Shown one piece after another: positions 54,693 to 63,007 of a DNA stretch of 64,000 bases. A program made the translations under genes and the position numbers. The notes beneath the pieces were generated by a model that was not told the DNA's origin, did not search any database, and was given only the letters and a program-made list of their open reading frames with translations. Source of the DNA: a bacterium (GTDB lineage: Bacteria; Bdellovibrionota; Bacteriovoracia; Bacteriovoracales; Bacteriovoracaceae); contig JAUHVL010000010.1 of NCBI GenBank assembly GCA_030425045.1, positions 27,032 through 91,031 of the forward strand, read 5' to 3'. How positions within the stretch are numbered: the first letter of the stretch is position 1; every line of letters begins with the position of its first letter.

Positions 54693-55394
54693 TTACATTT
54701 TATCACAACCATGTCCTGCTGGTGGTTCGTGTTGACTTTGACAACGATTATCTCCTGCAGGGCATTTTAACCTAAGGTGAAAATGAGTTTTATGGTGTTT
54801 GCTAGAAGGACGAATTCTTCTTAAAACATTTTTATATTTATTCTTTTCACCCATGATTGAAGCAAAATGACAGATTTCTTTTTTAATGGCCGTATCCACA
54901 AGAATTCGACTTACATCACCTCGCTTAACAAGAAACTTAAACATTTCCCAGTTTCTATAAGTGTTGAAGTTATCAGTAACTTTGCCACCTTTTACAAACC
55001 ACTCTTCCCAGTATCCAGCATCTTTACTTTGTAGTTTGTTTTTTCTTGGGAAATAGACAATATCAACGTCTAAACCATTTTGATGACTGACGTGTGCTGG
55101 CTTTGCTGATCCACCATCAACATCAGAAAGATCTCCCACCTGAATTTTTTCAAAGTTTGTAAAACGAGATGTCGATTCATCGGCCAGATCCATAATGGCA
55201 TCGATCAATTCTTTCGTACCAAATTGTCTTTTTCTAGATTTAAATAATTTGTGAATATTCTCTCCACGAGAAAGAATACTTTCACCGTTTTTAAGTTTAC
55301 CATCGTTATAGTGACCTAGTGCTTCGGTGTATTCAGCGGCACTTATCATTTGCACATTAACAAGTAGTAACATCAGTATTGATAAGATTTTCAT
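54693..55394 (-). CDS. mepA: MepA-type murein endopeptidase
   Basis: 233 residues with a signal peptide ending near SAA. VSHQNGLDVDIVY, HHKTHFHLRLKCP and the C-terminal DNRCQSQHEPPAGHGC are the zinc-binding and signature motifs of the penicillin-insensitive murein endopeptidase MepA (M74), which cuts peptide cross-links in peptidoglycan. It is about 40 residues shorter than E. coli MepA. In a predator it could act on its own wall or on prey wall. It has its own terminator. Confidence 0.87.
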   Translation of the reverse strand: MKILSILMLLLVNVQMISAAEYTEALGHYNDGKLKNGESILSRGENIHKLFKSRKRQFGTKELIDAIMDLADESTSRFTNFEKIQVGDLSDVDGGSAKPAHVSHQNGLDVDIVYFPRKNKLQSKDAGYWEEWFVKGGKVTDNFNTYRNWEMFKFLVKRGDVSRILVDTAIKKEICHFASIMGEKNKYKNVLRRIRPSSKHHKTHFHLRLKCPAGDNRCQSQHEPPAGHGCDKM

Positions 55395-55507
55395 AGTCTA
55401 CTCCTTTCGAAGAAGACATTATTACGGGTTAAAAATCTTGAAAATTTGAAAAGTGATACCGTGTAAAAAAGAAAGGGTAATCTTTATAACACCAGTGACA
55501 TTGTAGA

Positions 55508-55541
55508 GACGATATGTGTCAACGCACTGACCCATATCGTC
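55508..55541. other. Strong 34-base hairpin downstream of a minus-strand operon
   Basis: GACGATATG pairs with CATATCGTC (9 pairs); after a 1x1 mismatch GTCA pairs with TGAC around the loop ACGCAC. It begins 12 bases after the stop of the NlpC/P60-like gene. No T run follows on the minus strand, so it is either an atypical terminator or an RNA-stability element. Confidence 0.6.
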
Positions 55542-55553
55542 TTTGATGATTTT

Positions 55554-56789
55554 TTATAGCTCAGGGTAACCGTAGAACTCTTCACAGCTGGTCTTTCTTC
55601 CACGCTCAATTCCCCAGCGGTGATAAATATTATCATTGGGGTGGAAAGAAACTTTTCCAGCGAAAAGATTCACTCTAAAGGAAGCAAGGTCGATCTTTCC
55701 AATTTCTGTTGATACAGGACAAGACTCGATCAGATTCGTTCTCGAATTACTGCTTAGACCATTATCAAAGGTCCAGTTAAAAAGATTTTGATTGTATGAG
55801 TTTAATTTCGACCATGAGACATTTGTCACATCGTATTCGTAATTGAGGTAAGAGTTCTTAATTCCTGTGTCTCTACTAGGAGTAGAGAATGTATCGTAGT
55901 CTTGAAAAGACATACATCTTCCACCGATACTTCTCGCGTATTCAACAGCGCCTTTAACAGAACCAACTCTATCTTTAACACCAGTACATACCGCTTTAAA
56001 ATTTCTCTCAGCAATTCTGTTGGGTGATTCTTTTACAGTTTGATTGATTCTTTTTACTTGTCTGAAGAAACCAAGGTTTCCATGTCTTCTCGCTAATTCG
56101 TATTGAGAAAAGTCAGATAGTCTTAAACTCTCTTGAGAAATATGGGCCTGATTAGAAAGTTTTTGACGACGAAATCCCCAGTGGTTTCTATCAACACCTC
56201 GTTGAAGAGGGGCCTTGTCAAACATATATTCCCAATGTCTTCCAAGGGCGAGACCTTTTTTTGCTCTTTCTTGTGTTGAATAAAGTACATCAAATGTTCC
56301 ATCGAGGTTTACATTTTTAATAATATAAGTGTGACGAGTAAAGTTACCATTAGAACCAACCTTATACATATAAAGATCACCAGGTCTAATGTCGTTCACT
56401 GCTACTGGGTAGGTATCATTATGAGCGATACTTTCAGTTCCATAATTATTCGCTAAGTGAACCATAAATCGATAAAGTCTTTCATCGGCATTTCTATAGC
56501 GATCAAATTGTCGTGTTTTATTGGTTAGGTTACCTCTTTCAACAACCATATGAAGACCATGCATTCTTGAAAAGTATGCTTTTAAAGCATAGTGAGCATC
56601 GGCACAATCAATTCTTAGATTGCTAAAAGGTTTGCCTAGGTCTTTGAAGAAAGTTCTCTTCACACTTGTGGCCACCCAATTGGCATATCTTTGTTGCCAA
56701 TTTTCGTTCCAGTGTTTGTTACTTCTCCAAACGGCAGCTTGAGTATTAAGTGTAACAGCTAACAATAAGATAATTAACGTGGGCTTCAT
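55554..56789 (-). CDS. Secreted NlpC/P60-like cysteine peptidase
   Basis: 411 residues with a signal peptide (LIILLLAVTLNTQAA). LRIDCADAHYALKAYF offers the catalytic Cys and RPGDLYMYKVGSNG followed by RHTYIIKNV the His, the layout of NlpC/P60 papain-fold amidases. The remaining 200 residues are unassigned, with several cysteines near SCPVSTE and TSCEEFY. A wall hydrolase role is plausible but family membership is judged on weak similarity. Its ATG overlaps the stop of the upstream anchored protein. Confidence 0.58.
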   Translation of the reverse strand: MKPTLIILLLAVTLNTQAAVWRSNKHWNENWQQRYANWVATSVKRTFFKDLGKPFSNLRIDCADAHYALKAYFSRMHGLHMVVERGNLTNKTRQFDRYRNADERLYRFMVHLANNYGTESIAHNDTYPVAVNDIRPGDLYMYKVGSNGNFTRHTYIIKNVNLDGTFDVLYSTQERAKKGLALGRHWEYMFDKAPLQRGVDRNHWGFRRQKLSNQAHISQESLRLSDFSQYELARRHGNLGFFRQVKRINQTVKESPNRIAERNFKAVCTGVKDRVGSVKGAVEYARSIGGRCMSFQDYDTFSTPSRDTGIKNSYLNYEYDVTNVSWSKLNSYNQNLFNWTFDNGLSSNSRTNLIESCPVSTEIGKIDLASFRVNLFAGKVSFHPNDNIYHRWGIERGRKTSCEEFYGYPEL

Positions 56790-57325
56790 TGGTTACTCCG
56801 TTTTTGTATATATATTTTTAAAGAACCACTCTCTCGAGCGATGAGGTCTAAATTGATAGAACTTAGTTTTCCTTTAAAATCATCGATTTTAATCCAGTCA
56901 TCTTCGTACAACTCTTGTCCGTGATAACGACTTTTTTCATTGCCATTATTTATTTTGATAGAGCTTGGTAATAACTTTCCCGAAGTTCCAGCTATAACCA
57001 CAGAAATGACATCTTCAATGGTTTCGGAAAAGTTAATGGTGACGTTCTTACTCTTAGCAACATTAACCTCCATAAGCTCTCTATAGCTCCTACCAATATT
57101 TGACTCGGCCAAACTTTTAGGGAGGTCTTCAACTTCTTGAGGCGTAAAGTCATAAGACTCGACTAGCTTTAATTGAGGTCTTGATTTGATACTTGGTGTC
57201 TCATTAGCACCATTATTATCCACACTGTTTTGCGTGATAACTTCAGTAGATTCACTCATAAAAAAGCTTTTAATGAGTATTAAAAGGCAAATAAGAGAAA
57301 ATGACACAAATGCTAATCTTTTCAT
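56786..57325 (-). CDS. Membrane-anchored exported protein of unknown function
   Basis: 179 residues: an N-terminal helix (RLAFVSFSLICLLILIKSFF), a Ser/Asn linker and a beta-rich C-terminal domain (VTINFSETIEDVISVVIAGT). No family recognised. It is coupled by ATGA to the NlpC/P60-like gene. No Shine-Dalgarno sequence is visible; instead an inverted repeat lies 2-17 bases before the ATG. Confidence 0.6.
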   Translation of the reverse strand: MKRLAFVSFSLICLLILIKSFFMSESTEVITQNSVDNNGANETPSIKSRPQLKLVESYDFTPQEVEDLPKSLAESNIGRSYRELMEVNVAKSKNVTINFSETIEDVISVVIAGTSGKLLPSSIKINNGNEKSRYHGQELYEDDWIKIDDFKGKLSSINLDLIARESGSLKIYIQKRSNQ

Positions 57326-57327
57326 GG

Positions 57328-57343
57328 TGTGTTAGGTAACACA
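57328..57343. promoter_or_regulatory. Inverted repeat at the start of the minus-strand exported-protein gene
   Basis: TGTGTT-AGGT-AACACA is a perfect 6-base inverted repeat with a 4-base spacer. It occupies the place where a ribosome site would be for the gene starting at 57325. Confidence 0.4.
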
Positions 57344-57400
57344 AAATGACGAAGCTTGTAAGTAAAATTTTCATACTTTTGACTATGCGCTTGATTTTCC

Positions 57401-57421
57401 GTGCGTTAATTAATGACGCGC
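57401..57421. promoter_or_regulatory. Candidate operator in the divergent region before kynB
   Basis: GTGCGT-TAATTAATG-ACGCGC is an inverted repeat with one mismatch, centred on the palindrome TTAATTAA. It lies 68 bases upstream of kynB in the 163-base divergent promoter region. A binding site for a pathway regulator is inferred from position only; no regulator gene is adjacent. Confidence 0.4.
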
Positions 57422-57488
57422 AGAGCTTTCTTGAGATAGACGGAAACAATTCTTAGATGTAGATTACTGTTTTTAGAGGAACTTAGCT

Positions 57489-58118
57489 ATGCGTAAAATT
57501 TGGGACATCTCTCCACTTGTCTCTGAAGAAACTGCGGTTTTTCCAGGAGACACTCACTTTAGTAGAGAAGTTTTATTGGATCAAAAAAAAGGTGATAACC
57601 TCGATTTATCTACTATTAAAACCACGGTACATATTGGCGCTCATACAGATGCTCCTAATCATTATGATAAAAACGGTGTTGGTATAGATCAACGTGATCT
57701 CAATTATTACCTTGGTCGGGCACAAGTGATATCGACTGATGTGAAAGGACGTATTACTTCAAAAGATATTAGTCATATCGAAATCAAAGCTAAAAGAATT
57801 CTTTTTAAAACGAAATCTTTTACTAACCCCAATCAATGGAGCCATGATTTTTCTGCACTTTCTGCAGAGCTGGTACATTACTTAGCTCAACATAATGTTT
57901 GCTTAGTCGGTATTGATACACCTTCTGTCGATTTAGCGGAAGATAAAGAGCTTGAGGCCCATCATGAAATTGCAAAAAATGATATGGCGATTTTAGAGGG
58001 AATAGTTTTAGATGATGTCGCTGATGGACTTTATCAATTGATTTCGTTACCACTTAAAATTAAAGACGCAGATGCTTCACCAGTAAGAGCCGTTTTGTTA
58101 GAGGATGGAAGTTTATGA
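57489..58118 (+). CDS. kynB: Kynurenine formamidase (KynB-type cyclase family)
   Basis: 209 residues. The metal-binding motif HIGAHTDAPNHY (HxGxHxDxPxH) and the DISPLVSEETAVFPGD opening are diagnostic of bacterial KynB, which hydrolyses N-formylkynurenine to kynurenine. GAGGAAC precedes the ATG. It is the first of five plus-strand genes with overlapping or closely spaced ends. Confidence 0.93.
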   Translation: MRKIWDISPLVSEETAVFPGDTHFSREVLLDQKKGDNLDLSTIKTTVHIGAHTDAPNHYDKNGVGIDQRDLNYYLGRAQVISTDVKGRITSKDISHIEIKAKRILFKTKSFTNPNQWSHDFSALSAELVHYLAQHNVCLVGIDTPSVDLAEDKELEAHHEIAKNDMAILEGIVLDDVADGLYQLISLPLKIKDADASPVRAVLLEDGSL

Positions 58119-59548
58119 TTCAAATAGAAAATTATATTGATGGAAAATTAGTTGCTCCACTTTCTGGCAAGTATCTCGATAATATCAACCCCGCTACAGA
58201 AGAAGTTTATTCTCAAGTACCAGCTTCACAAAAAGAAGACGTGTTAAATGCAATAGCTGCCGCTAAAAAAGCTTTTCCCGCTTGGAGTAAAACTTCTGTC
58301 GAGCAAAGAATTGAATACTTTTATAAAATTGCGGCCATGATTAGAGATAAACATGAAGAACTCGCCCTTGCTGAATCGAGAGACAATGGGAAGCCTGTAA
58401 AATTGGCCATGAGAGTGGATATTCCAAGAGCATGGCAAAACCTCGAGTTTTACGCTAAAGCGATGAGCCAGTTTCATGCTGAAAGTTATGTTTCAAATAG
58501 CTCAATCAATTACACTACTTATAACCCTCTAGGTGTTGTCACATGTATCTCACCGTGGAACCTTCCCCTATATCTTTTTACTTGGAAAATTGCTCCGGCA
58601 CTAATTACGGGAAACACCGTCGTTGCAAAGCCATCAGAGGTAACTCCAATGACCGCTTATCTTTTTTCTCAAATAGTTAAAGAGGCTGGTCTTCCCGATG
58701 GTGTTTTAAATATCCTCCATGGTTTAGGCCCAGATATGGGGGATACCCTCGTTGGTCATGAAGATATTAAAGCTGTGTCTTTTACCGGTTCAACGGCAAC
58801 AGGGAAATATATTGCAAATAAAGCAGCGGAGAGTTTTAAAAAAGTTAGCTTAGAGATGGGTGGTAAAAATCCTAATATTGTTTTTGATGACTGTGATTAT
58901 GAAAAAGCTCTCAAAACGACAATCCATAGTAGCTTTGCTAATCAGGGGCAGATCTGTCTTTGTGGTTCACGAATTTATGTTCAAAAATCTATTTACGATA
59001 AATTTAAAAATGATTTAGCTGAAGCTGCAAATAAATTAAAAATTGGTGACCCCACTGACTCAAAAACTGCTCAAGGTGCCGTTGTCTCAAAAAGTCATTA
59101 TGAAAAAATTCTCTCTTATATTGAAATCGCCAAAAAAGAAGGGGGTACCATTCTTAGTGGTGGTGAAGCGGTAGAGGGAAAAGGTTACTTTATTAAACCA
59201 ACGCTTATTGAAAACTTAGATATCAATTGTCAGTCTAACCAAGATGAAATATTTGGTCCTGTGGCCACGATCACACCCTTTGAAACTGAAAGTGATGTAA
59301 TCGCCATGGCCAATGGAACCCGTTATGGTCTATCGGCAACGGTTTGGACAGGTGATGTTAATAAGGCCCACCGAGTTGCCTCTGAGATTGATGCCGGGAT
59401 TGTTTGGGTAAACTGTTGGCTCAATAGAGATTTAAGAACTCCTTTTGGAGGAGTTAAAAACTCTGGACTAGGAAGAGAAGGGGGGAAAGACGCCCTTCAT
59501 TTTTTCACAGAAGTTAAAAATACATGTATTCAAGTGGAGAATTTATGA
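58115..59548 (+). CDS. 2-Aminomuconate-6-semialdehyde dehydrogenase
   Basis: 477 residues of the NAD-dependent aldehyde dehydrogenase superfamily: PWNLPLYLFTWKIAPAL, the FTGSTATGKYI cofactor loop, the general base in LEMGGKNPNIV and the catalytic cysteine in GQICLCGSRIYV. Its operon with kynB, a RidA protein and 3-hydroxyanthranilate dioxygenase identifies the likely substrate as 2-aminomuconate semialdehyde. It overlaps kynB (ATGA) and the next gene. Confidence 0.88.
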   Translation: MIQIENYIDGKLVAPLSGKYLDNINPATEEVYSQVPASQKEDVLNAIAAAKKAFPAWSKTSVEQRIEYFYKIAAMIRDKHEELALAESRDNGKPVKLAMRVDIPRAWQNLEFYAKAMSQFHAESYVSNSSINYTTYNPLGVVTCISPWNLPLYLFTWKIAPALITGNTVVAKPSEVTPMTAYLFSQIVKEAGLPDGVLNILHGLGPDMGDTLVGHEDIKAVSFTGSTATGKYIANKAAESFKKVSLEMGGKNPNIVFDDCDYEKALKTTIHSSFANQGQICLCGSRIYVQKSIYDKFKNDLAEAANKLKIGDPTDSKTAQGAVVSKSHYEKILSYIEIAKKEGGTILSGGEAVEGKGYFIKPTLIENLDINCQSNQDEIFGPVATITPFETESDVIAMANGTRYGLSATVWTGDVNKAHRVASEIDAGIVWVNCWLNRDLRTPFGGVKNSGLGREGGKDALHFFTEVKNTCIQVENL

Positions 59549-59964
59549 GTGAAGCAATTGAATCGAAAACAGCACCGGAACCTGTCGGTCATTATCCCCA
59601 CGCAAGAAAGGTTGGAAACCTATTATTTTTATCTGGAGTAGGCCCTCGTAAAAAAGGAACAAAAGTTATACCTGGGGTAACTCTAAATGAAAGCGGTGAA
59701 ATTGAGAGTTACGATATTAAAGAACAGTGTAAAAGTGTTTTTGAAAATGTGAGAGTGATTCTTGAGGAGTCGGGGTCATCGTGGGATGAACTTGTAGATG
59801 TGACCGTATTTCTGACAAATATGAAAGACGATTTTAAAATTTATAATGAAGTTTATAAAGAATACTTCAAGGACAATCGTCCATGTCGAACAACAGTAGA
59901 AATTAACTGCTTACCAACTCCCATCGCTATTGAGTTGAAATGTATTGCAACGATAAAAGGATAA
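59545..59964 (+). CDS. RidA-family protein, probable 2-aminomuconate deaminase
   Basis: 139 residues with the trimeric Rid/YjgF fold: LLFLSGVGPR, VFENVRVILEESG, VDVTVFLTNM and the C-terminal RTTVEINCLPTPIAIELKC, with the conserved Arg. 2-Aminomuconate deaminases of the tryptophan and nitrobenzoate pathways belong to this family. ATG 59545 overlaps the dehydrogenase TGA and has GGAG upstream. Confidence 0.82.
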   Translation: MSEAIESKTAPEPVGHYPHARKVGNLLFLSGVGPRKKGTKVIPGVTLNESGEIESYDIKEQCKSVFENVRVILEESGSSWDELVDVTVFLTNMKDDFKIYNEVYKEYFKDNRPCRTTVEINCLPTPIAIELKCIATIKG

Positions 59965-59967
59965 TTT

Positions 59968-60480
59968 ATGTTAATGCCCTTTAGTTTTAAAAATTGGATA
60001 GAAGATAACAGACATCTTTTAAAACCACCCGTTGGTAATAAAGTTGTTTTTAAAGATTCTACTTTTATAGTTATGGTTGTCGGTGGCCCCAACTCTAGAA
60101 CAGACTTTCACGTCAATGAAACAGATGAATTTTTCTATCAACTTGAAGGTGATATCTTTTTAAGGGTTCTCAATCATGGAAAGGTAGAAGAAATTCATAT
60201 TAGGGAAGGAGAAATTTTCATGCTTCCTGCTATGACTCCTCACTCACCCCAAAGAAGCGAAGGTTCGGTCGGTTTGGTTGTTGAAAAGACAAGAGCTGAG
60301 GGAGAGAAAGATGGATTGCAATGGTACTGTGCCAAATGTAATCATAAACTCTATGAAGAGTTTTTTCATTTAACTAATATTGAAACACAATTTGATGCCG
60401 TTTTTAATAGATACTTTGATAGTGAACACACAGTTTGTAAAAGTTGTGGACATCAAAACGGTAGAGAGTGGAACCCTTAA
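59968..60480 (+). CDS. nbaC: 3-Hydroxyanthranilate 3,4-dioxygenase
   Basis: 170-residue cupin that opens the ring of 3-hydroxyanthranilate to 2-amino-3-carboxymuconate semialdehyde. DFHVNETDEFFYQLEGD and LPAMTPHSPQRS hold the iron ligands (His, Glu, His) and the substrate arginines. A second, rubredoxin-like site of the bacterial form is seen at the C-terminus: CAKC and CKSCG. AAAGGAT precedes the ATG. Confidence 0.93.
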   Translation: MLMPFSFKNWIEDNRHLLKPPVGNKVVFKDSTFIVMVVGGPNSRTDFHVNETDEFFYQLEGDIFLRVLNHGKVEEIHIREGEIFMLPAMTPHSPQRSEGSVGLVVEKTRAEGEKDGLQWYCAKCNHKLYEEFFHLTNIETQFDAVFNRYFDSEHTVCKSCGHQNGREWNP

Positions 60481-60494
60481 AAAACTGAGGAAGT

Positions 60495-61232
60495 ATGGAT
60501 TTAAAATTACATAATAAAACGGCATTGGTGATGGGAAGTTCTGCTGGTATCGGTAAGGCGATTGCGGAATCATTAATCGCTGAAGGTGTTCGAGTTTGCC
60601 TTTGTTCTCGTACAGAAGAAAGTCTTCAGAAAACTTGTTCTGAAATTGGTGCGGAAGCTTATGTGGTGGCCGATCTTTCAAAAGCTGGAGAAGGTGAAAG
60701 AGCGACCAAAGAGGCGATTTCAAAACTTGGAAAACTTGATGTCATTGTCACAAATACTGGTGGCCCCGCAAAAGGAAGTTTTGCCGATATCTCAAATGAT
60801 CAATGGTTCACTGATTTTCAAAGTCTTTGGATGAGCGTTGTGGAGAGTTGGAAAGTTGCGCTACCTAGTATGAAAGAAAATAACTACGGAAGGTTACTAC
60901 TTGTAACATCTATAGCGGCCAAAGAACCACTGACAGGATTAACTACATCAAATGGACTTAGGGCAGGTCTTGCTGGCCTTGTTCGTTCAGTGGCAAGCGA
61001 GTATGCTCATGCAGGCATTACTTTTAATTGTCTTTTACCTGGTTATACAAATACTGATCGTCTTAAAGCTCTCAATTTAAGTGATGAAAAAGTAAAGTCC
61101 ATGGTACCTGCAGGAAGGTTAGGGGAGCCGCAAGAGATCGCTGATTTATGTACATTCTTGGCCTCTGAAAAGGCAGGATATATTACCGCTCAAAGTATCG
61201 CTGTAGACGGTGGCGTCTTGAAAGGTTTATAA
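60495..61232 (+). CDS. SDR-fold protein lacking the YxxxK catalytic pair
   Basis: 245 residues. The cofactor motif GSSAGIGKA and the C-terminal PGYTNTDRL and AVDGG are normal, but the NAG motif reads NTGGP and the position of YxxxK reads SNGLR (Ser and Arg). This corresponds to an NTGGP-type SDR branch with an uncertain reaction. It is the last gene of the kynB operon, 14 bases after the dioxygenase; similar genes accompany kynurenine pathway genes in some marine bacteria, to my knowledge. Role unknown. Confidence 0.78.
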   Translation: MDLKLHNKTALVMGSSAGIGKAIAESLIAEGVRVCLCSRTEESLQKTCSEIGAEAYVVADLSKAGEGERATKEAISKLGKLDVIVTNTGGPAKGSFADISNDQWFTDFQSLWMSVVESWKVALPSMKENNYGRLLLVTSIAAKEPLTGLTTSNGLRAGLAGLVRSVASEYAHAGITFNCLLPGYTNTDRLKALNLSDEKVKSMVPAGRLGEPQEIADLCTFLASEKAGYITAQSIAVDGGVLKGL

Positions 61233-61267
61233 AAAGTTGATTAAATTTTTGATGAAAGTTTTGGAAA

Positions 61268-61301
61268 TCGGCGACCTTAAAATCCGTTTTGCAATCGCCG
61301 A
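61268..61301. other. Nested hairpin downstream of the kynB operon
   Basis: TCGGCGA (61268-61274) pairs with TCGCCGA (61295-61301); inside, TAAAA pairs with TTTTG around TCCG. No T run follows. The rest of the gap up to 61476 shows nothing that I can assign. Confidence 0.5.
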
Positions 61302-61476
61302 CCAGACATGTAGTCAAAATTGTCTCTGTAGTTAAATTCTAGGGTGCATTCGGAAATAATATAACAAGCAATTTCTAACAATCACTTACCCAAAACTAAA
61401 TTTTTCTTACTGTTTCGCTCTTAAGTTGTTGATTAATGGGAGGCGTTTAGTGTCATAAAACTGAAAGTCATTAGAA

Positions 61477-62121
61477 TCAGTAAGAGGAAATTCCTGATAA
61501 TGCATTTTGAAGCTTCTGCGTATATTTCTTCATAAAATCTGGCTCATGTTGCTTTTTCTCTATGGTACTCACTATTTTTTTTAAACTCTTTTCAACATCT
61601 CTAACCATAAGTTTTTTAAATATTCCTGCGAAAAAGGACTTGGGATCGACATGGGTCTCATAAATTAATAATGTCTTATTATTGTAAGGAATGAAGTGGG
61701 CACTCCCTTTTAGGTCATCTGCAATATCTGAACTGATGGAGTACCAAGAGATTTTATACTCATCTTTACTCGGTGCGCTAATATTGTGTCCATTTGTATA
61801 AATACCTTTTGAAACAGGCCATGGCATATCAAGTTCGTAATAAACATGAACTTCTGTCGGTTTAGGTTGGGAGATAACCTTAGAAACAACCATATCTGGA
61901 ATATAGTTTTTTTGATAATCAAAGGCACTAAAAATGGCGGCAGACTTGAGTGGCGTCGATTCGATTAAGGCCTTGATGGTAATCTTTGGCCAAACTTTGC
62001 CTTTTACTTTTTCAACAGTGGTTTGCCACTTATTTTTGTTTAAGAATTCAGCGTCACTTTTCTTTAATGACTCTGATGCATCAAGGTGAAAAAAGACAAC
62101 CAAAAAAAGCAATTTAAACAT
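61477..62121 (-). CDS. Exported START/SRPBCC-like lipid-binding protein
   Basis: 214 residues. A short hydrophobic N-terminus (FKLLFLVVFFHLDASES) may be a signal peptide. The remaining layout, with IKALIESTPLKSAAIFSAFD, VHVYYELDMPWPVSKG and the long C-terminal amphipathic helix, resembles START-domain proteins that hold a lipid or hydrophobic ligand. AAAGGA precedes the ATG. It is divergent from the PAP2 gene. Confidence 0.6.
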   Translation of the reverse strand: MFKLLFLVVFFHLDASESLKKSDAEFLNKNKWQTTVEKVKGKVWPKITIKALIESTPLKSAAIFSAFDYQKNYIPDMVVSKVISQPKPTEVHVYYELDMPWPVSKGIYTNGHNISAPSKDEYKISWYSISSDIADDLKGSAHFIPYNNKTLLIYETHVDPKSFFAGIFKKLMVRDVEKSLKKIVSTIEKKQHEPDFMKKYTQKLQNALSGISSY

Positions 62122-62159
62122 TCAAGTTTCCTTTTATTACTGCTAATAACGTATCTACC

Positions 62160-62966
62160 ATGCTTACATTATTTAATCAGCTATTAATCATCATATTTGT
62201 CACTCTCACAAGTCTCTGCTCAGTTTATGCTGAGAAGACTTTTAAAGAGGATAGTATAGAAACACTGACCTGGATGGGAAAGGCCAGTTATTTGCAATTT
62301 ACCCAGAGAAATAATCTTTATTTTGCCGCTGTTGGCGTACCGGCAGTCGCCTATGCATTTGAACACGATAAGAGATTACAGGCCCGTTATGGAGGCACTG
62401 AGATCGCAAATATCGTCGATCATGTAGGTGATGCTGGAGTTGTCTTTAATTTTCCTGTTTTGCATGGAGCTTTTTATTGGTACGGCAAAAAATATGGAAA
62501 CTCTCATCATGTTCAGTTTGCTAAAGAGTATTTTGCGGCCATGTATCTCGCCCTTTTTGAAACAGGCATTTTAAGTTATGTGGATGTTCATAAAAGACCA
62601 GTCGTTGGTGATGAGAGCTTCTGGGAAAAAGAGTTTCGTGGAGACTCTTCTTGGCCTTCAGGTCATGTGATTCCCTATATGAGTTTAACTTTCAAGACCA
62701 TGCAATTTTATGGAGCAAAATGGGCGGCCATTCCTTTTGTATTCTCAATTTTATCAAGTATGCAAAGAGTTCAAGATAATAAGCACTGGGTTTCTGACGT
62801 GACGGCAAGTTTTCTAATCTCTGCTTGGGCAAGTGAAGGGGTGAGAGCAGCCGCAGGTTACGATAAAAACCATCCATTTTATAAATGGGCCTTTGAGCAT
62901 AACCTCACCATGGGATTTATCAAAAATAATGGTGTTTTAGGACCAGCACTTTCTTTTACCTATTAG
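62160..62966 (+). CDS. PAP2-family phosphatase
   Basis: 268 residues with a signal peptide or first helix (NQLLIIIFVTLTSLCSVYA). The three PAP2 motifs are present: HKRPVVGD, SSWPSGH and QRVQDNKHWVSD, with the catalytic histidines. These enzymes dephosphorylate lipid phosphates such as phosphatidate or undecaprenyl pyrophosphate in the periplasm. There is no Shine-Dalgarno sequence before the ATG; a TAATAA box 11 bases upstream could give a nearly leaderless message. Confidence 0.83.
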   Translation: MLTLFNQLLIIIFVTLTSLCSVYAEKTFKEDSIETLTWMGKASYLQFTQRNNLYFAAVGVPAVAYAFEHDKRLQARYGGTEIANIVDHVGDAGVVFNFPVLHGAFYWYGKKYGNSHHVQFAKEYFAAMYLALFETGILSYVDVHKRPVVGDESFWEKEFRGDSSWPSGHVIPYMSLTFKTMQFYGAKWAAIPFVFSILSSMQRVQDNKHWVSDVTASFLISAWASEGVRAAAGYDKNHPFYKWAFEHNLTMGFIKNNGVLGPALSFTY

Positions 62967-63007
62967 GTTTTCGCGTTATACTTAATTAAATCTTATTGGA
63001 GAGTAAC

